DNA of 6,417 nt from Methanoregula sp. UBA276. Lineage in GTDB: Archaea > Halobacteriota > Methanomicrobia > Methanomicrobiales > Methanospirillaceae. Of this stretch, positions 1 through 5,679 are shown in pieces. Location: NCBI GenBank assembly GCA_002508495.1, contig DANA01000024.1, positions 1 to 6,417 of the forward strand, read 5' to 3'. Under the pieces are notes generated by a model. That model worked only from the letters and a program-made list of their open reading frames with translations, had not been told where the DNA came from and did no database searches. Positions within the stretch are counted from its first letter, which is position 1, and each line of letters opens with the position of its first letter. Made by a program: the position numbers and the translations under genes.

Positions 1-1154
1 ATGAGCTCTTTCTTCTGCGCGGGGATACCGATCCCGTCATCTTCACAGATAATACGCGCGGTCTCACCCGTGCTTTCCATGCTGAAACGCACATACGTGA
101 GTTTTCCCCCGTACTTCAGGGCGTTCTCCAGCAGGTTGGAGAAGACCTTTTCGATCATAGGATCGGCATAGATTTCACGGTCAGCAGGGATGGAATTTTC
201 AATCGTCACCGCTCCAGCCTTGGTATGCTGCACTGCAGATTCCACAAGCGCATGCAGGTTCTGCCACTGGGGGGCTTTTACCCCCACTTTCTGGTACTCG
301 CCGGTAAACCGTACTGCATTGAGGGTCTGCACGGCAATTTCTGCTGCGGTTACCACGCGCTGCCATGCCACTGCCGGATCCCGGTCACGCACGGAGAGTG
401 CCGATTCGAGCGCCTCGTGCTGGGAGGTGAGCTGGTTGATGACATCATGCCGGGTGATGCTTGCCATGAGGTTGAGCTTGGTATTGGCTTCGTCAAGCGC
501 TTTCTGTACCCGCTGGCGTTCCAGATTCTCCTGCGTCAGGAGGGCGTTGGACTCCTTTAAGTCCATAACTGCCTGCTGCAACTGCTCGTTTAAGGTAGCA
601 AGCCGGTCCTGTGCATCCAGAAGTTCGGCATTCTTACGGACAGCGACTTCATACGTGGAGAGGAGGACGTTGAAGATCCGGAGCCGGCTTGAAGCCACCA
701 TGTAGGTCTTTTTTGCGGCGGTGACCTCAAGAGGCGGGAGATTCCCGTCGGGGTCAGGCCGCTGCATGGCAGCAAGGATGGTATCCAGCCGTGAACGGAT
801 GTACTCAGCTTCAAACGGTTTGATGATAAAATCGTCTGCCCCGGCCTCTAGGCCATGGATGACATCTGCCGGATCAAAGAGCTGGGTAACGAGAATAACC
901 GGGATCCCCGCCGTTTTCTCATCGGACTTGATCCTTCGACAGAGCTCGTATCCATCGAGTTCGGGCATGACGATATCGGTAAAGACAATGGATGGCCGGT
1001 CGATTGCGATCTGTTCGAGCGCTTCGGTTCCATTCTCGGCAAGCGTTACACGGAACCCCTCATTCTCAAGGATGTGCCGGAGGTACTCGGCCTGGGTGCG
1101 GCTGTCCTCAACAACAAGGATCTTCCGGTAGGTTTTCGGGGAATTTTCTGCCAT
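1..1154 (-). CDS. Response regulator-histidine kinase hybrid (REC-coiled coil-HK), 3' end off the window
   Basis: A two-component protein, probably cytoplasmic: no signal peptide or membrane segment is visible in the 384 residues present. Residues 10-130 form a receiver domain with acidic pocket E16-D17, phospho-acceptor D60 (FTDIVMP), T90 and K112 (IKPF). Residues about 172-228 look like a coiled coil rich in L, Q and E. The kinase part follows: an H-box with probable phospho-His H236 (SITRHDVINQL), an N-box with N340 and N344 (FSNLLENALKYG), and a G1 box at 371-377 (EDDGIGI). The rest of the ATPase domain lies beyond base 1. The ATG at 1154-1152 was chosen because AGGTGAGGA lies just upstream on the minus strand, a good match to the archaeal ribosome-binding consensus. 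There is no PAS or other input domain between REC and HK, so the REC domain is the likely input. The signal and partner cannot be told from sequence. The domain assignment is firm. Confidence 0.95.
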   Translation of the reverse strand, partial: MAENSPKTYRKILVVEDSRTQAEYLRHILENEGFRVTLAENGTEALEQIAIDRPSIVFTDIVMPELDGYELCRRIKSDEKTAGIPVILVTQLFDPADVIHGLEAGADDFIIKPFEAEYIRSRLDTILAAMQRPDPDGNLPPLEVTAAKKTYMVASSRLRIFNVLLSTYEVAVRKNAELLDAQDRLATLNEQLQQAVMDLKESNALLTQENLERQRVQKALDEANTKLNLMASITRHDVINQLTSQHEALESALSVRDRDPAVAWQRVVTAAEIAVQTLNAVRFTGEYQKVGVKAPQWQNLHALVESAVQHTKAGAVTIENSIPADREIYADPMIEKVFSNLLENALKYGGKLTYVRFSMESTGETARIICEDDGIGIPAQKKEL

Positions 1155-1163
1155 CTCGGGCTC
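1155..1163 (-). promoter_or_regulatory. Ribosome binding site region of the REC-histidine kinase gene
   Basis: On the minus strand the bases before the ATG read AGGTGAGGAGCCCGAG. The AGGTGA core matches the complement of the archaeal 16S rRNA tail and extends a few bases upstream of this interval, to about 1170. It is one of the few clear Shine-Dalgarno sites in the window and fixes the start codon at 1154. Confidence 0.6.
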
Positions 1164-1228
1164 CTCACCTGCAACGGTGCTGTTTGTTTTCCTGTTTGAA
1201 GTTGCTGCAGCGGTCGCGATGACCGGAA

Positions 1229-1273
1229 ATTATGCAGATCTTTGTAGTTTTCGGATTGGTCTTCCAGCATAAT
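1229..1273. repeat. Inverted repeat ATTATGCAG / CAGCATAAT
   Basis: ATTATGCAG at 1229-1237 and CAGCATAAT at 1265-1273 are inverted copies matching at 8 of 9 positions, with 7 uninterrupted pairs (ATTATGC/GCATAAT) and 27 bases between them. Each arm overlaps a TATA-like element that could drive the minus-strand kinase gene. It could be a regulator site or a chance repeat of AT-rich promoter words; sequence alone does not decide. Confidence 0.35.
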
Positions 1274-1374
1274 AAAAAGGTGGGAATTTTCCGGTTCGAA
1301 AAAATCCAAGATTTTGAGAAACGGACCGTCTGGAAAATAGATCCATGACCGGGGCTGTGATGATTTTAGGTGGG

Positions 1375-1382
1375 TTTTTATA
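1375..1382 (+). promoter_or_regulatory. Candidate TATA box for the zinc-ribbon gene
   Basis: TTTTTATA on the plus strand is the best TATA-like element upstream of the zinc-ribbon gene. With usual archaeal spacing (TATA centre about 25-27 bp before the start), transcription would begin near 1405-1408. That leaves a leader of roughly 70-100 bases and places the tandem repeat at 1411-1433 immediately downstream of the start. Position and composition are seen; activity is inferred. Confidence 0.4.
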
Positions 1383-1410
1383 CGAGCGCTGACAAAATGG
1401 TTGTCTGACA

Positions 1411-1433
1411 AGTGCACAGCACTAGTGCACAGC
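1411..1433. repeat. Tandem direct repeat AGTGCACAGC x2 with 3-bp spacer
   Basis: AGTGCACAGC occurs at 1411-1420 and again, identically, at 1424-1433, separated by ACT. Each copy contains the 6-bp palindrome GTGCAC, so the two palindromes are 13 bp apart. It lies just downstream of the TATA-like box at 1375-1382, where a bound repressor would block initiation. No other copy was noticed in the window. Confidence 0.5.
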
Positions 1434-1503
1434 GAGATCTGATCCCCCAGACCAATCAAGAGATCGAGTTGATTCTGAATTGCGAGCTCCCCGTGTTCCC
1501 CCC

Positions 1504-2148
1504 ATGCTGACTGCCATTGTGCAGGCGGCGATAAGCAGTTTTCATGGAGCAGAGTTTATTCGGCTCGACCGATGCCCGGTCTGTGGTGGGCCGGTCCAGG
1601 GATATGACACCCGGACAAAGAAGTATGCGGTGATACGGGATGGCACGGGGGAGCGCACCATAACGGTGAGGGTCAAACGCTTCACCTGCCGGAAATGCAA
1701 CCGGCTCTGCAATGCGTGCGAACCGTTCTATCCGGGTACAAGAATCGGCAGCCTCGTGGTTGACCTGTTCTATACCTTCACGGCAACCATGCCCGCCAGC
1801 CGGGCAGCACGGCTCATTGACGCAATGGGTATCCGTGTCGACCGTACAAGCTGGAAGAATTATACCGGCCGCCCTGTGCCGGAAATTCCGACCATGGAGA
1901 TCTTTGGCATGCGGCTCCCGTCCTCGGTCCTGACCCTGTCCAACATTGCCGCCCGGATCCCTGATGGGGGATGTGTTGAAGGGCCTGAAGCCCTTGCTGC
2001 CTGCGGCTATCCATCCACGTTCCGGCCAGAGGCCGAAACAGCAGCGGTGACGGCGCAGAACGAGCCGGCACAAGTCCCCGCCAGCCCCCTGCGTCACGGA
2101 CTGCAGGCAGATTCCGCAAAACAGCAGGCCGAGTCAGGTTCATCCTGA
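1504..2148 (+). CDS. Unassigned zinc-ribbon protein resembling a transposase DNA-binding N-terminus
   Basis: I do not recognise a named family. Counting from the ATG at 1504 (214 aa), there is CxxC at C24/C27 (CPVCGG), then about 35 residues with a basic beta-rich look, then a second knuckle C62/C65/C69/C72 (CRKCNRLCNAC): a likely zinc-binding ribbon. Residues about 80-120 (VVDLFYTFTATMPASRAARL, then GIRVDRTSWKNY) resemble the helix-turn-helix that follows a zinc ribbon in several transposases. No DDE catalytic core follows. The last 60 residues are rich in A, P, E and Q and look disordered. An in-frame TTG at 1480, preceded at 6 nt by GAGTTGAT (near-match to GAGGTGAT), would add 8 residues and is a real alternative start; the ATG has no visible Shine-Dalgarno. 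It converges on mfnF with a 36-bp gap. It may be a domesticated or truncated transposase, or a DNA-binding regulator. That it is coding is likely but not certain. Confidence 0.6.
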   Translation: MLTAIVQAAISSFHGAEFIRLDRCPVCGGPVQGYDTRTKKYAVIRDGTGERTITVRVKRFTCRKCNRLCNACEPFYPGTRIGSLVVDLFYTFTATMPASRAARLIDAMGIRVDRTSWKNYTGRPVPEIPTMEIFGMRLPSSVLTLSNIAARIPDGGCVEGPEALAACGYPSTFRPEAETAAVTAQNEPAQVPASPLRHGLQADSAKQQAESGSS

Positions 2149-2170
2149 AGGAAAACGCCGGGCACGGGCA

Positions 2171-2187
2171 AATATCTCTTCTTTTTA
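2171..2187 (+). terminator. T-rich terminator after the zinc-ribbon gene
   Basis: A pyrimidine-rich run ending in five Ts before AT (CTTCTTTTTAT) lies 23 bases after the stop codon and reaches the stop of the convergent mfnF. Archaeal RNA polymerase stops on such T-tracts without needing a hairpin. The minus strand of this short gap has no comparable T-tract for mfnF. Confidence 0.45.
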
Positions 2188-3108
2188 TCCCAGTGCCAAT
2201 TCACGGACGGCATGGGCTGGCAGGGCATCTGCTGCCGGACCAAGGACGCCGGTCAGGTCAATTCCCGTAAGTTCCCGCGCAAAGAGTGGTGCGCCGATCC
2301 CGGCAACAATAATCTGTTCAGATCCGCACGAGCGGGCAACAGTATGCACCTGGTCGCAGATGAGGGCTCGCTGGGCATCCCAAAACCGTTGTGCAACAGC
2401 AAGTGCTCCCTCTGTACCTATCTCGTCGAGATCCGCGCAGACCACGCGGGCGAGGCGGCGCAGGGATGCTTCCGTTGTCTTCTCCTTCCGATCCGGTGTG
2501 TCGCAGGAATAAAGATCCGCCCCGATATGTCCCAGCACAAGATGCGCATCGGCGCTGGTGGCAAAATATTCGGTACTGACCGGTGTTCTGATGCCACAAA
2601 TATCAACAGACGGGATGAGGGTGGGGATGCTGGTGCGCAGCATGCCGCAATAGATGAGGTATCCCTTCTGGAGCCGCCTTGTATCGGTCAGTCCGATAAG
2701 GGAATCGAATTGGTTGAGCGGTATGATATCCGCAGTGGTGCTGCCGATATCAAGGAGAACGGCATCGCGGAACCGGCGGCGGAGATAATCGGCTGAAGCA
2801 AGCCAGTTTGCCGCGGCAAGTTCCGGGACGGCACCGGTATGAAATGCCGCATCCGTCCCATAAAACATGGCACGGGGAAACACCTGCTGGACGGCATTGA
2901 CAATGAACGAGATCCCTTCCTGTTTACTGCGGAAACAGTCGGCAAGCTCGCCGCTCATGACAACCGCCGCAGGATCGGATGAGCCGGTACCATACGGGCG
3001 GAGGATCTCTGCAACCGGAGCATCCTCAAAGAGCGGGCAGTAATGGATATGCGTACCGGAATCGTCAACCACCTTGAGGTTTGCTCCCCCGACATCTATC
3101 CCGATCAT
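2185..3108 (-). CDS. mfnF: Methanofuran biosynthesis condensing enzyme MfnF (ASKHA/hydantoinase-A-like fold)
   Basis: Joins the furan unit (5-aminomethyl-3-furanmethanol diphosphate) to gamma-glutamyltyramine, releasing diphosphate and giving APMF-Glu, a precursor of methanofuran. Many databases call the family 'H4MPT-linked C1 transfer pathway protein' or hydantoinase A-like. The 307-aa protein begins with a phosphate-binding loop typical of the actin/sugar-kinase fold (IGIDVGGANLKVV, residues 2-14). It has MSGELADCF at 51-59, a second phosphate motif LLDIGSTTADIIPL at 118-131 (D120, D127) and a glycine-rich VAGIGAPLFA at 268-277. It looks intact. The ATG at 3108 overlaps the stop of mfnD as ATGA, so translation is probably coupled; AGGTCA about 12 bases upstream could help initiation. 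No separate promoter is expected. The pathway role is known for the family; the assignment here rests on motifs and the mfnD neighbour. Confidence 0.92.
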   Translation of the reverse strand: MIGIDVGGANLKVVDDSGTHIHYCPLFEDAPVAEILRPYGTGSSDPAAVVMSGELADCFRSKQEGISFIVNAVQQVFPRAMFYGTDAAFHTGAVPELAAANWLASADYLRRRFRDAVLLDIGSTTADIIPLNQFDSLIGLTDTRRLQKGYLIYCGMLRTSIPTLIPSVDICGIRTPVSTEYFATSADAHLVLGHIGADLYSCDTPDRKEKTTEASLRRLARVVCADLDEIGTEGALAVAQRFWDAQRALICDQVHTVARSCGSEQIIVAGIGAPLFARELTGIDLTGVLGPAADALPAHAVRELALG

Positions 3109-3992
3109 AGTCGCGTGACCTGCCCGTTTGTATCGAACCGTGCCTTTCCACTGAGGTGGACGGTGGAGGGGCCCTGCCCTTTGGACGCCGCAACAAGGAT
3201 ATCGGCAATCTCTTCTTCCATGCAGGCAGCGATCCCGACAAGGCTCGTGGTAATCCGGGGGTTGACATCAACAATATACGGGTGATCCCCCACCACCAGG
3301 TCAATACCACAATACCCCTGGCACCCAAGGACTTCGACCGCTTTGAGTGCAGTCCTGATGATTTCGTCTTCCTTTTCCGGGTGGACGGGCGTTTCGCCGC
3401 CAAGGTACCGGAACGTCCCGTCCGGTTCAAGAGAGATATCCTGGCGGTTCACCGCAAGAACGACCGGGGGGTTTCCGGTAAAATACTGGCATGCATCACC
3501 GATGACCCGGTTTGCCACAATACTGACGGACAGGTGCTCGCCTTCGATATACTCCTCAGCATACTCCCCTTCCGCGGGTTCTTCGTCTGCCAGCCGGACA
3601 CCCTGCGAACCGCACCCCCGGACCGGTTTTATCACCCGTTTGCCGGAAACAGCATCAGGGGGAACAGCAATACCATGCTGGATCAGGACTTTACGGGTCC
3701 GGACCTTGTTTGCACAGAGTGCTGCCGTCATAAAACCGCAGCCAAGGCTGTGCGTGTGCTGTTCAAGGATTTGGGAAAACCGGGAGAGCAGGTGGTCAGG
3801 AGCAATAACGAGTCCCATGTCACATACGGGTGCAAGGTGCGCGATCTCTGATTCGAAATCTCCGTCACCGGGATGGACAACCGTGTACCCGCAGCGTTCG
3901 AAACTGGTTCGCAGTACCTCAAGCATCGCCAGACCCTCTTGGGCGAGTGCAGGATCATGGGCAGCGGTATATTCCGCGAGCAGGACCTTCAT
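3105..3992 (-). CDS. mfnD: Tyramine--L-glutamate ligase MfnD (ATP-grasp)
   Basis: Catalyses ATP + tyramine + L-glutamate to gamma-glutamyltyramine + ADP + Pi in methanofuran synthesis, in the cytoplasm. The 295-aa protein has the ATP-grasp layout: an N-terminal alpha/beta domain (1-90), NKVRTRKVL at 95-103 starting the central domain, a nucleotide-binding lysine K122 in VIKPVRGCGSQGV, the EEYIEGEHLSVSIV segment at 146-159 that contacts adenine and ribose, and metal ligands D231 (GIDLVV), D242 and N244 (VDVNPRITTS). All key residues appear present. The ATG at 3992 is the only sensible start; GTGGTAGG directly abuts it, too close for a normal ribosome-binding site, so the mRNA may be leaderless or nearly so. 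It is the first gene of a two-gene operon with mfnF (4-bp overlap) and lies divergent to surE. Other ATP-grasp ligases are possible in principle, but adjacency to mfnF makes MfnD the strong choice. Confidence 0.93.
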   Translation of the reverse strand: MKVLLAEYTAAHDPALAQEGLAMLEVLRTSFERCGYTVVHPGDGDFESEIAHLAPVCDMGLVIAPDHLLSRFSQILEQHTHSLGCGFMTAALCANKVRTRKVLIQHGIAVPPDAVSGKRVIKPVRGCGSQGVRLADEEPAEGEYAEEYIEGEHLSVSIVANRVIGDACQYFTGNPPVVLAVNRQDISLEPDGTFRYLGGETPVHPEKEDEIIRTALKAVEVLGCQGYCGIDLVVGDHPYIVDVNPRITTSLVGIAACMEEEIADILVAASKGQGPSTVHLSGKARFDTNGQVTRL

Positions 3993-4072
3993 CCTACCAC
4001 TATTTGTTGTCCGGGGAAATTACCCTATCCGATCAGGTACTTTTTCTGATTCGGCATCGATTACTGATCACC
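3993..4072. promoter_or_regulatory. Divergent mfnD / surE promoter region
   Basis: Eighty bases separate the mfnD and surE start codons and must hold promoters for both. TATA-like elements are poor: GGTAATTTCC on the minus strand (about 4016-4025, some 25-33 bases before the mfnD ATG) and ACTTTTTCTG on the plus strand (4039-4048, some 25-34 bases before the surE ATG). If used, both mRNAs would be leaderless or nearly so, which fits the absence of good Shine-Dalgarno sites. The location is certain; the boxes are weak guesses. Confidence 0.4.
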
Positions 4073-4852
4073 ATGAAACCCTCGATCCTGCTGACCAATG
4101 ATGACGGCGTAAGTTCCATCGGGCTCTGGGCGGCGTACGATGCGCTGAAGCCCATAGCGGATGTCACGGTGGTTGCTCCCGCAAGCCAGCAGAGCGCAGT
4201 TGGCAGGTCGATCTCCATTTTCGAGCCGCTCCGGGTAACCCAGGTCACCATGAACGGCATAAAAGCGTGGGCTGTTGCCGGAAAGCCTACGGACGCGGTC
4301 ATCATCGGGCTGTATTCCCTCAACCTGAAGCCCGTAATGGTGGTGAGCGGGATCAATATCGGTGAGAACCTCTCCACCGAGTCCATCATGACCTCAGGCA
4401 CCGTCGGGGCGGCGCTCGAGGCGTCAAACCAGGGCACCAAAGGCATCGCATTCAGCCTCCAGGTCGAGGACCAGGGCGATAAATTCGATGACCCCCGGTA
4501 CCATGGGCACAGCTTCGATTCGGCAAAGAAGGTTGTCCGTGACGTTGTCGAGCGCGTCTTAAAGAACGGTTTTTCTCCGGATACGGATGTCATCAATGTC
4601 AATATCCCGTCAACAGTCAAAGGCGGGTACGAAGTCACCCGGCTCGCCCACAAGCTCTTCCATACCGGTGTTGAGAAACGGCTCGATCCCCGGGGCCGGC
4701 CGTACTTCTGGATCAATGGCCCGCTTGTCGAGGATGCCGAGGAGGACACCGATGTTCACGCGATCCGGAAAGGCAACGTGTCGATAACCCCCATTACCCT
4801 CGATTGTACCTCGTACAAAGCGTTTGCAAAGACCAAAGATCTGTTTGGGTAA
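4073..4852 (+). CDS. surE: 5'/3'-nucleotidase SurE
   Basis: A metal-dependent phosphatase that removes phosphate from nucleoside monophosphates (EC 3.1.3.5), cytoplasmic. The 259-aa length is normal. Family hallmarks are in order: ILLTNDDGVSSIGL at 5-18 with metal ligands D10/D11, APASQQSAVG at 35-44 with S41, KPTDAVIIGL at 71-80, SGINIGENLS at 92-101 with N95, the SGTVGAALEA loop at 108-117, and the C-terminal DTDVHAI...VSITPI at 225-241. The ATG at 4073 begins exactly where SurE proteins begin; the frame stays open upstream but that extension has no SurE character. No Shine-Dalgarno site precedes it. The gene is divergent from mfnD and followed after 110 bp by rpiA, which has its own TATA box, so the two need not be one operon. 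In SurE proteins the SGTVGAA motif is often preceded by Y; here it is T, a minor change. Confidence 0.97.
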   Translation: MKPSILLTNDDGVSSIGLWAAYDALKPIADVTVVAPASQQSAVGRSISIFEPLRVTQVTMNGIKAWAVAGKPTDAVIIGLYSLNLKPVMVVSGINIGENLSTESIMTSGTVGAALEASNQGTKGIAFSLQVEDQGDKFDDPRYHGHSFDSAKKVVRDVVERVLKNGFSPDTDVINVNIPSTVKGGYEVTRLAHKLFHTGVEKRLDPRGRPYFWINGPLVEDAEEDTDVHAIRKGNVSITPITLDCTSYKAFAKTKDLFG

Positions 4853-4890
4853 ATTTTTTCATCCGGTATTCCTGGAAGCCTCCTTTTTTA
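4853..4890 (+). terminator. Double T-tract terminator after surE
   Basis: A run of six Ts (4854-4859) starts one base after the surE stop, and a second run of six Ts (4884-4889) follows 24 bases later. Paired T-tracts like this are typical of archaeal termination and suggest that surE ends its own transcript before rpiA. Confidence 0.6.
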
Positions 4891-4930
4891 CCGATCATTC
4901 CACCCCGGCTTTGCCACCCGATCACCACGT

Positions 4931-4938
4931 TACTTATA
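4931..4938 (+). promoter_or_regulatory. TATA box of rpiA (leaderless transcript likely)
   Basis: TACTTATA lies 25-32 bases before the rpiA ATG at 4963. With normal archaeal TATA-to-start spacing, the first transcribed base falls at or within a few bases of the ATG. There is no Shine-Dalgarno site in the gap, which agrees with a leaderless mRNA. Confidence 0.65.
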
Positions 4939-4962
4939 CCAACACGGAGCAATATCCGGGCA

Positions 4963-5679
4963 ATGGATGCAAAGGCAGAGGCTGCCATCGTGGCAAAGCG
5001 TGCGGCCGGGTACAAAGCAGCTGACATGATAAAAGACGGCATGATCGTCGGGCTCGGCACCGGCTCGACCGTGTACTACATGATCGAGAGACTGGCTGAG
5101 CGTATCCAAAAAGAGCACCTGGCCGTGCAGGGCGTCCCGACATCGTTCCAGACGGCAATGCGGGCACGGGAATCTGAAATTCCCCTCACCACGCTCGACG
5201 ACCATCCGGTGATTGATATTGCCATTGACGGCGCCGATGAAGTTGATCCGGCCTTCCGGCTCATTAAGGGGAGAGGGGCTGCCCATCTCCGCGAGAAATG
5301 CGTTGCCGCTGCTGCCAGGGAATTCATCGTTGTGGTTGACGAGACCAAGATCGTGAAAAAACTGGGTACTGCGGTCCCGGTTGAAGTACTGCCCTTTGCC
5401 ATTACCCCCGTTATGCTGCAGCTCCATAAGCTCGGGTGCGAACCGGTCATCCGCGAAGCTGTAAAAAAAGACGGTCCCGTGGTAACCGATAATGGTAACT
5501 TTATCGTTGACTGCACGTTCGGCCGGATCGATAATCCCGGAAGCCTCGAAGATGCAATCGCCGCAATTCCCGGCGTTGTCGAGAGCGGGCTCTTCACCCG
5601 GTATTCGGGCAAGACCACCGTTATTATCGGCGGAATAAAAAAGTGTACGGTGAAAAAATCACCGGATGTAGTCGCGTAA
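4963..5679 (+). CDS. rpiA: Ribose-5-phosphate isomerase A
   Basis: Interconverts ribose 5-phosphate and ribulose 5-phosphate (EC 5.3.1.6). In methanogens lacking an oxidative pentose phosphate pathway this feeds ribose to nucleotide synthesis. The 238-aa protein is full length. It shows the phosphate loop VGLGTGSTV (29-37), the catalytic IAIDGADEVD (86-95) with D89 and D92, and KGRGAAHLREK (102-112), where K102 and E111 keep the spacing of the lysine and general-base glutamate of E. coli RpiA (K94, E103). The C-terminal half (PFAITPV, TDNGNFIVDC, GVVESGLF) is also characteristic. KGRGAA instead of the bacterial KGGGAA is, as far as I recall, usual in archaea. The ATG at 4963 matches the family N-terminus; the frame is open upstream to 4804, but that part overlaps surE. 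The 3' end overlaps the convergent winged-helix gene by 21 bp (5659-5679). Confidence 0.98.
   Translation: MDAKAEAAIVAKRAAGYKAADMIKDGMIVGLGTGSTVYYMIERLAERIQKEHLAVQGVPTSFQTAMRARESEIPLTTLDDHPVIDIAIDGADEVDPAFRLIKGRGAAHLREKCVAAAAREFIVVVDETKIVKKLGTAVPVEVLPFAITPVMLQLHKLGCEPVIREAVKKDGPVVTDNGNFIVDCTFGRIDNPGSLEDAIAAIPGVVESGLFTRYSGKTTVIIGGIKKCTVKKSPDVVA
5637..5658 (-). terminator. Terminator of the winged-helix gene, inside the 3' end of rpiA
   Basis: Read on the minus strand, the winged-helix stop TGA is followed at once by six Ts (5658-5653) and, after ten bases, by another six Ts (5642-5637). These are the AAA lysine codons of rpiA read from the other side. Two T6 runs make a plausible archaeal terminator. 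The bases are seen; termination is inferred. Confidence 0.55.

Larger units (their letters stand above)
1155..1503. other. Intergenic region between divergent REC-kinase and zinc-ribbon genes
   Basis: This stretch of about 350 bp holds no convincing gene. It is AT-rich in its middle. Facing left it has two TATA-like elements, near 1226-1234 (CATAATTT on the minus strand) and near 1269-1278 (TTTTTATTATG on the minus strand), either of which could serve the kinase gene. Facing right it has a TATA-like TTTTTATA at 1375-1382, followed by a tandem 10-bp repeat at 1411-1433. An inverted pair at 1229-1237 and 1265-1273 overlaps the two left-facing TATA-like elements. No tRNA or box C/D RNA could be supported here. 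Confidence 0.6.

Noticed and set aside
1292..1300. GGTTCGAAA resembling the T-loop of a tRNA
   Set aside because: The flanking bases do not pair as a T-stem, and no acceptor, D or anticodon arms can be built around it.
1357..1408. GTGATGA (C-box-like) followed by CTGA (D-box-like) words, suggesting a box C/D guide RNA
   Set aside because: There is no convincing C' box and the internal spacing is wrong. The words overlap the candidate promoter of the zinc-ribbon gene, so chance is the simpler reading.
1456..2097. A 213-codon open frame on the minus strand opposite the zinc-ribbon gene
   Set aside because: Its product shows no domain or motif and is rich in R, G and C as expected from the complement of a GC-rich gene. 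The plus strand carries the paired cysteine motifs and a terminator.
4031..4069. GATCAG and CTGATC as an inverted pair in the mfnD-surE intergenic region
   Set aside because: Six-base arms 27 bp apart are expected by chance in 80 bp containing several GATC words.
3156..4101. Long plus-strand open frames (231 and 252 codons) over mfnD
   Set aside because: They are antisense to an intact ATP-grasp gene, contain no recognisable domains, and reflect codon bias of the real gene.
4033..4749. A 238-codon minus-strand open frame over surE
   Set aside because: It is antisense to an intact SurE. The product is serine- and threonine-rich with no motif, typical of a shadow frame.
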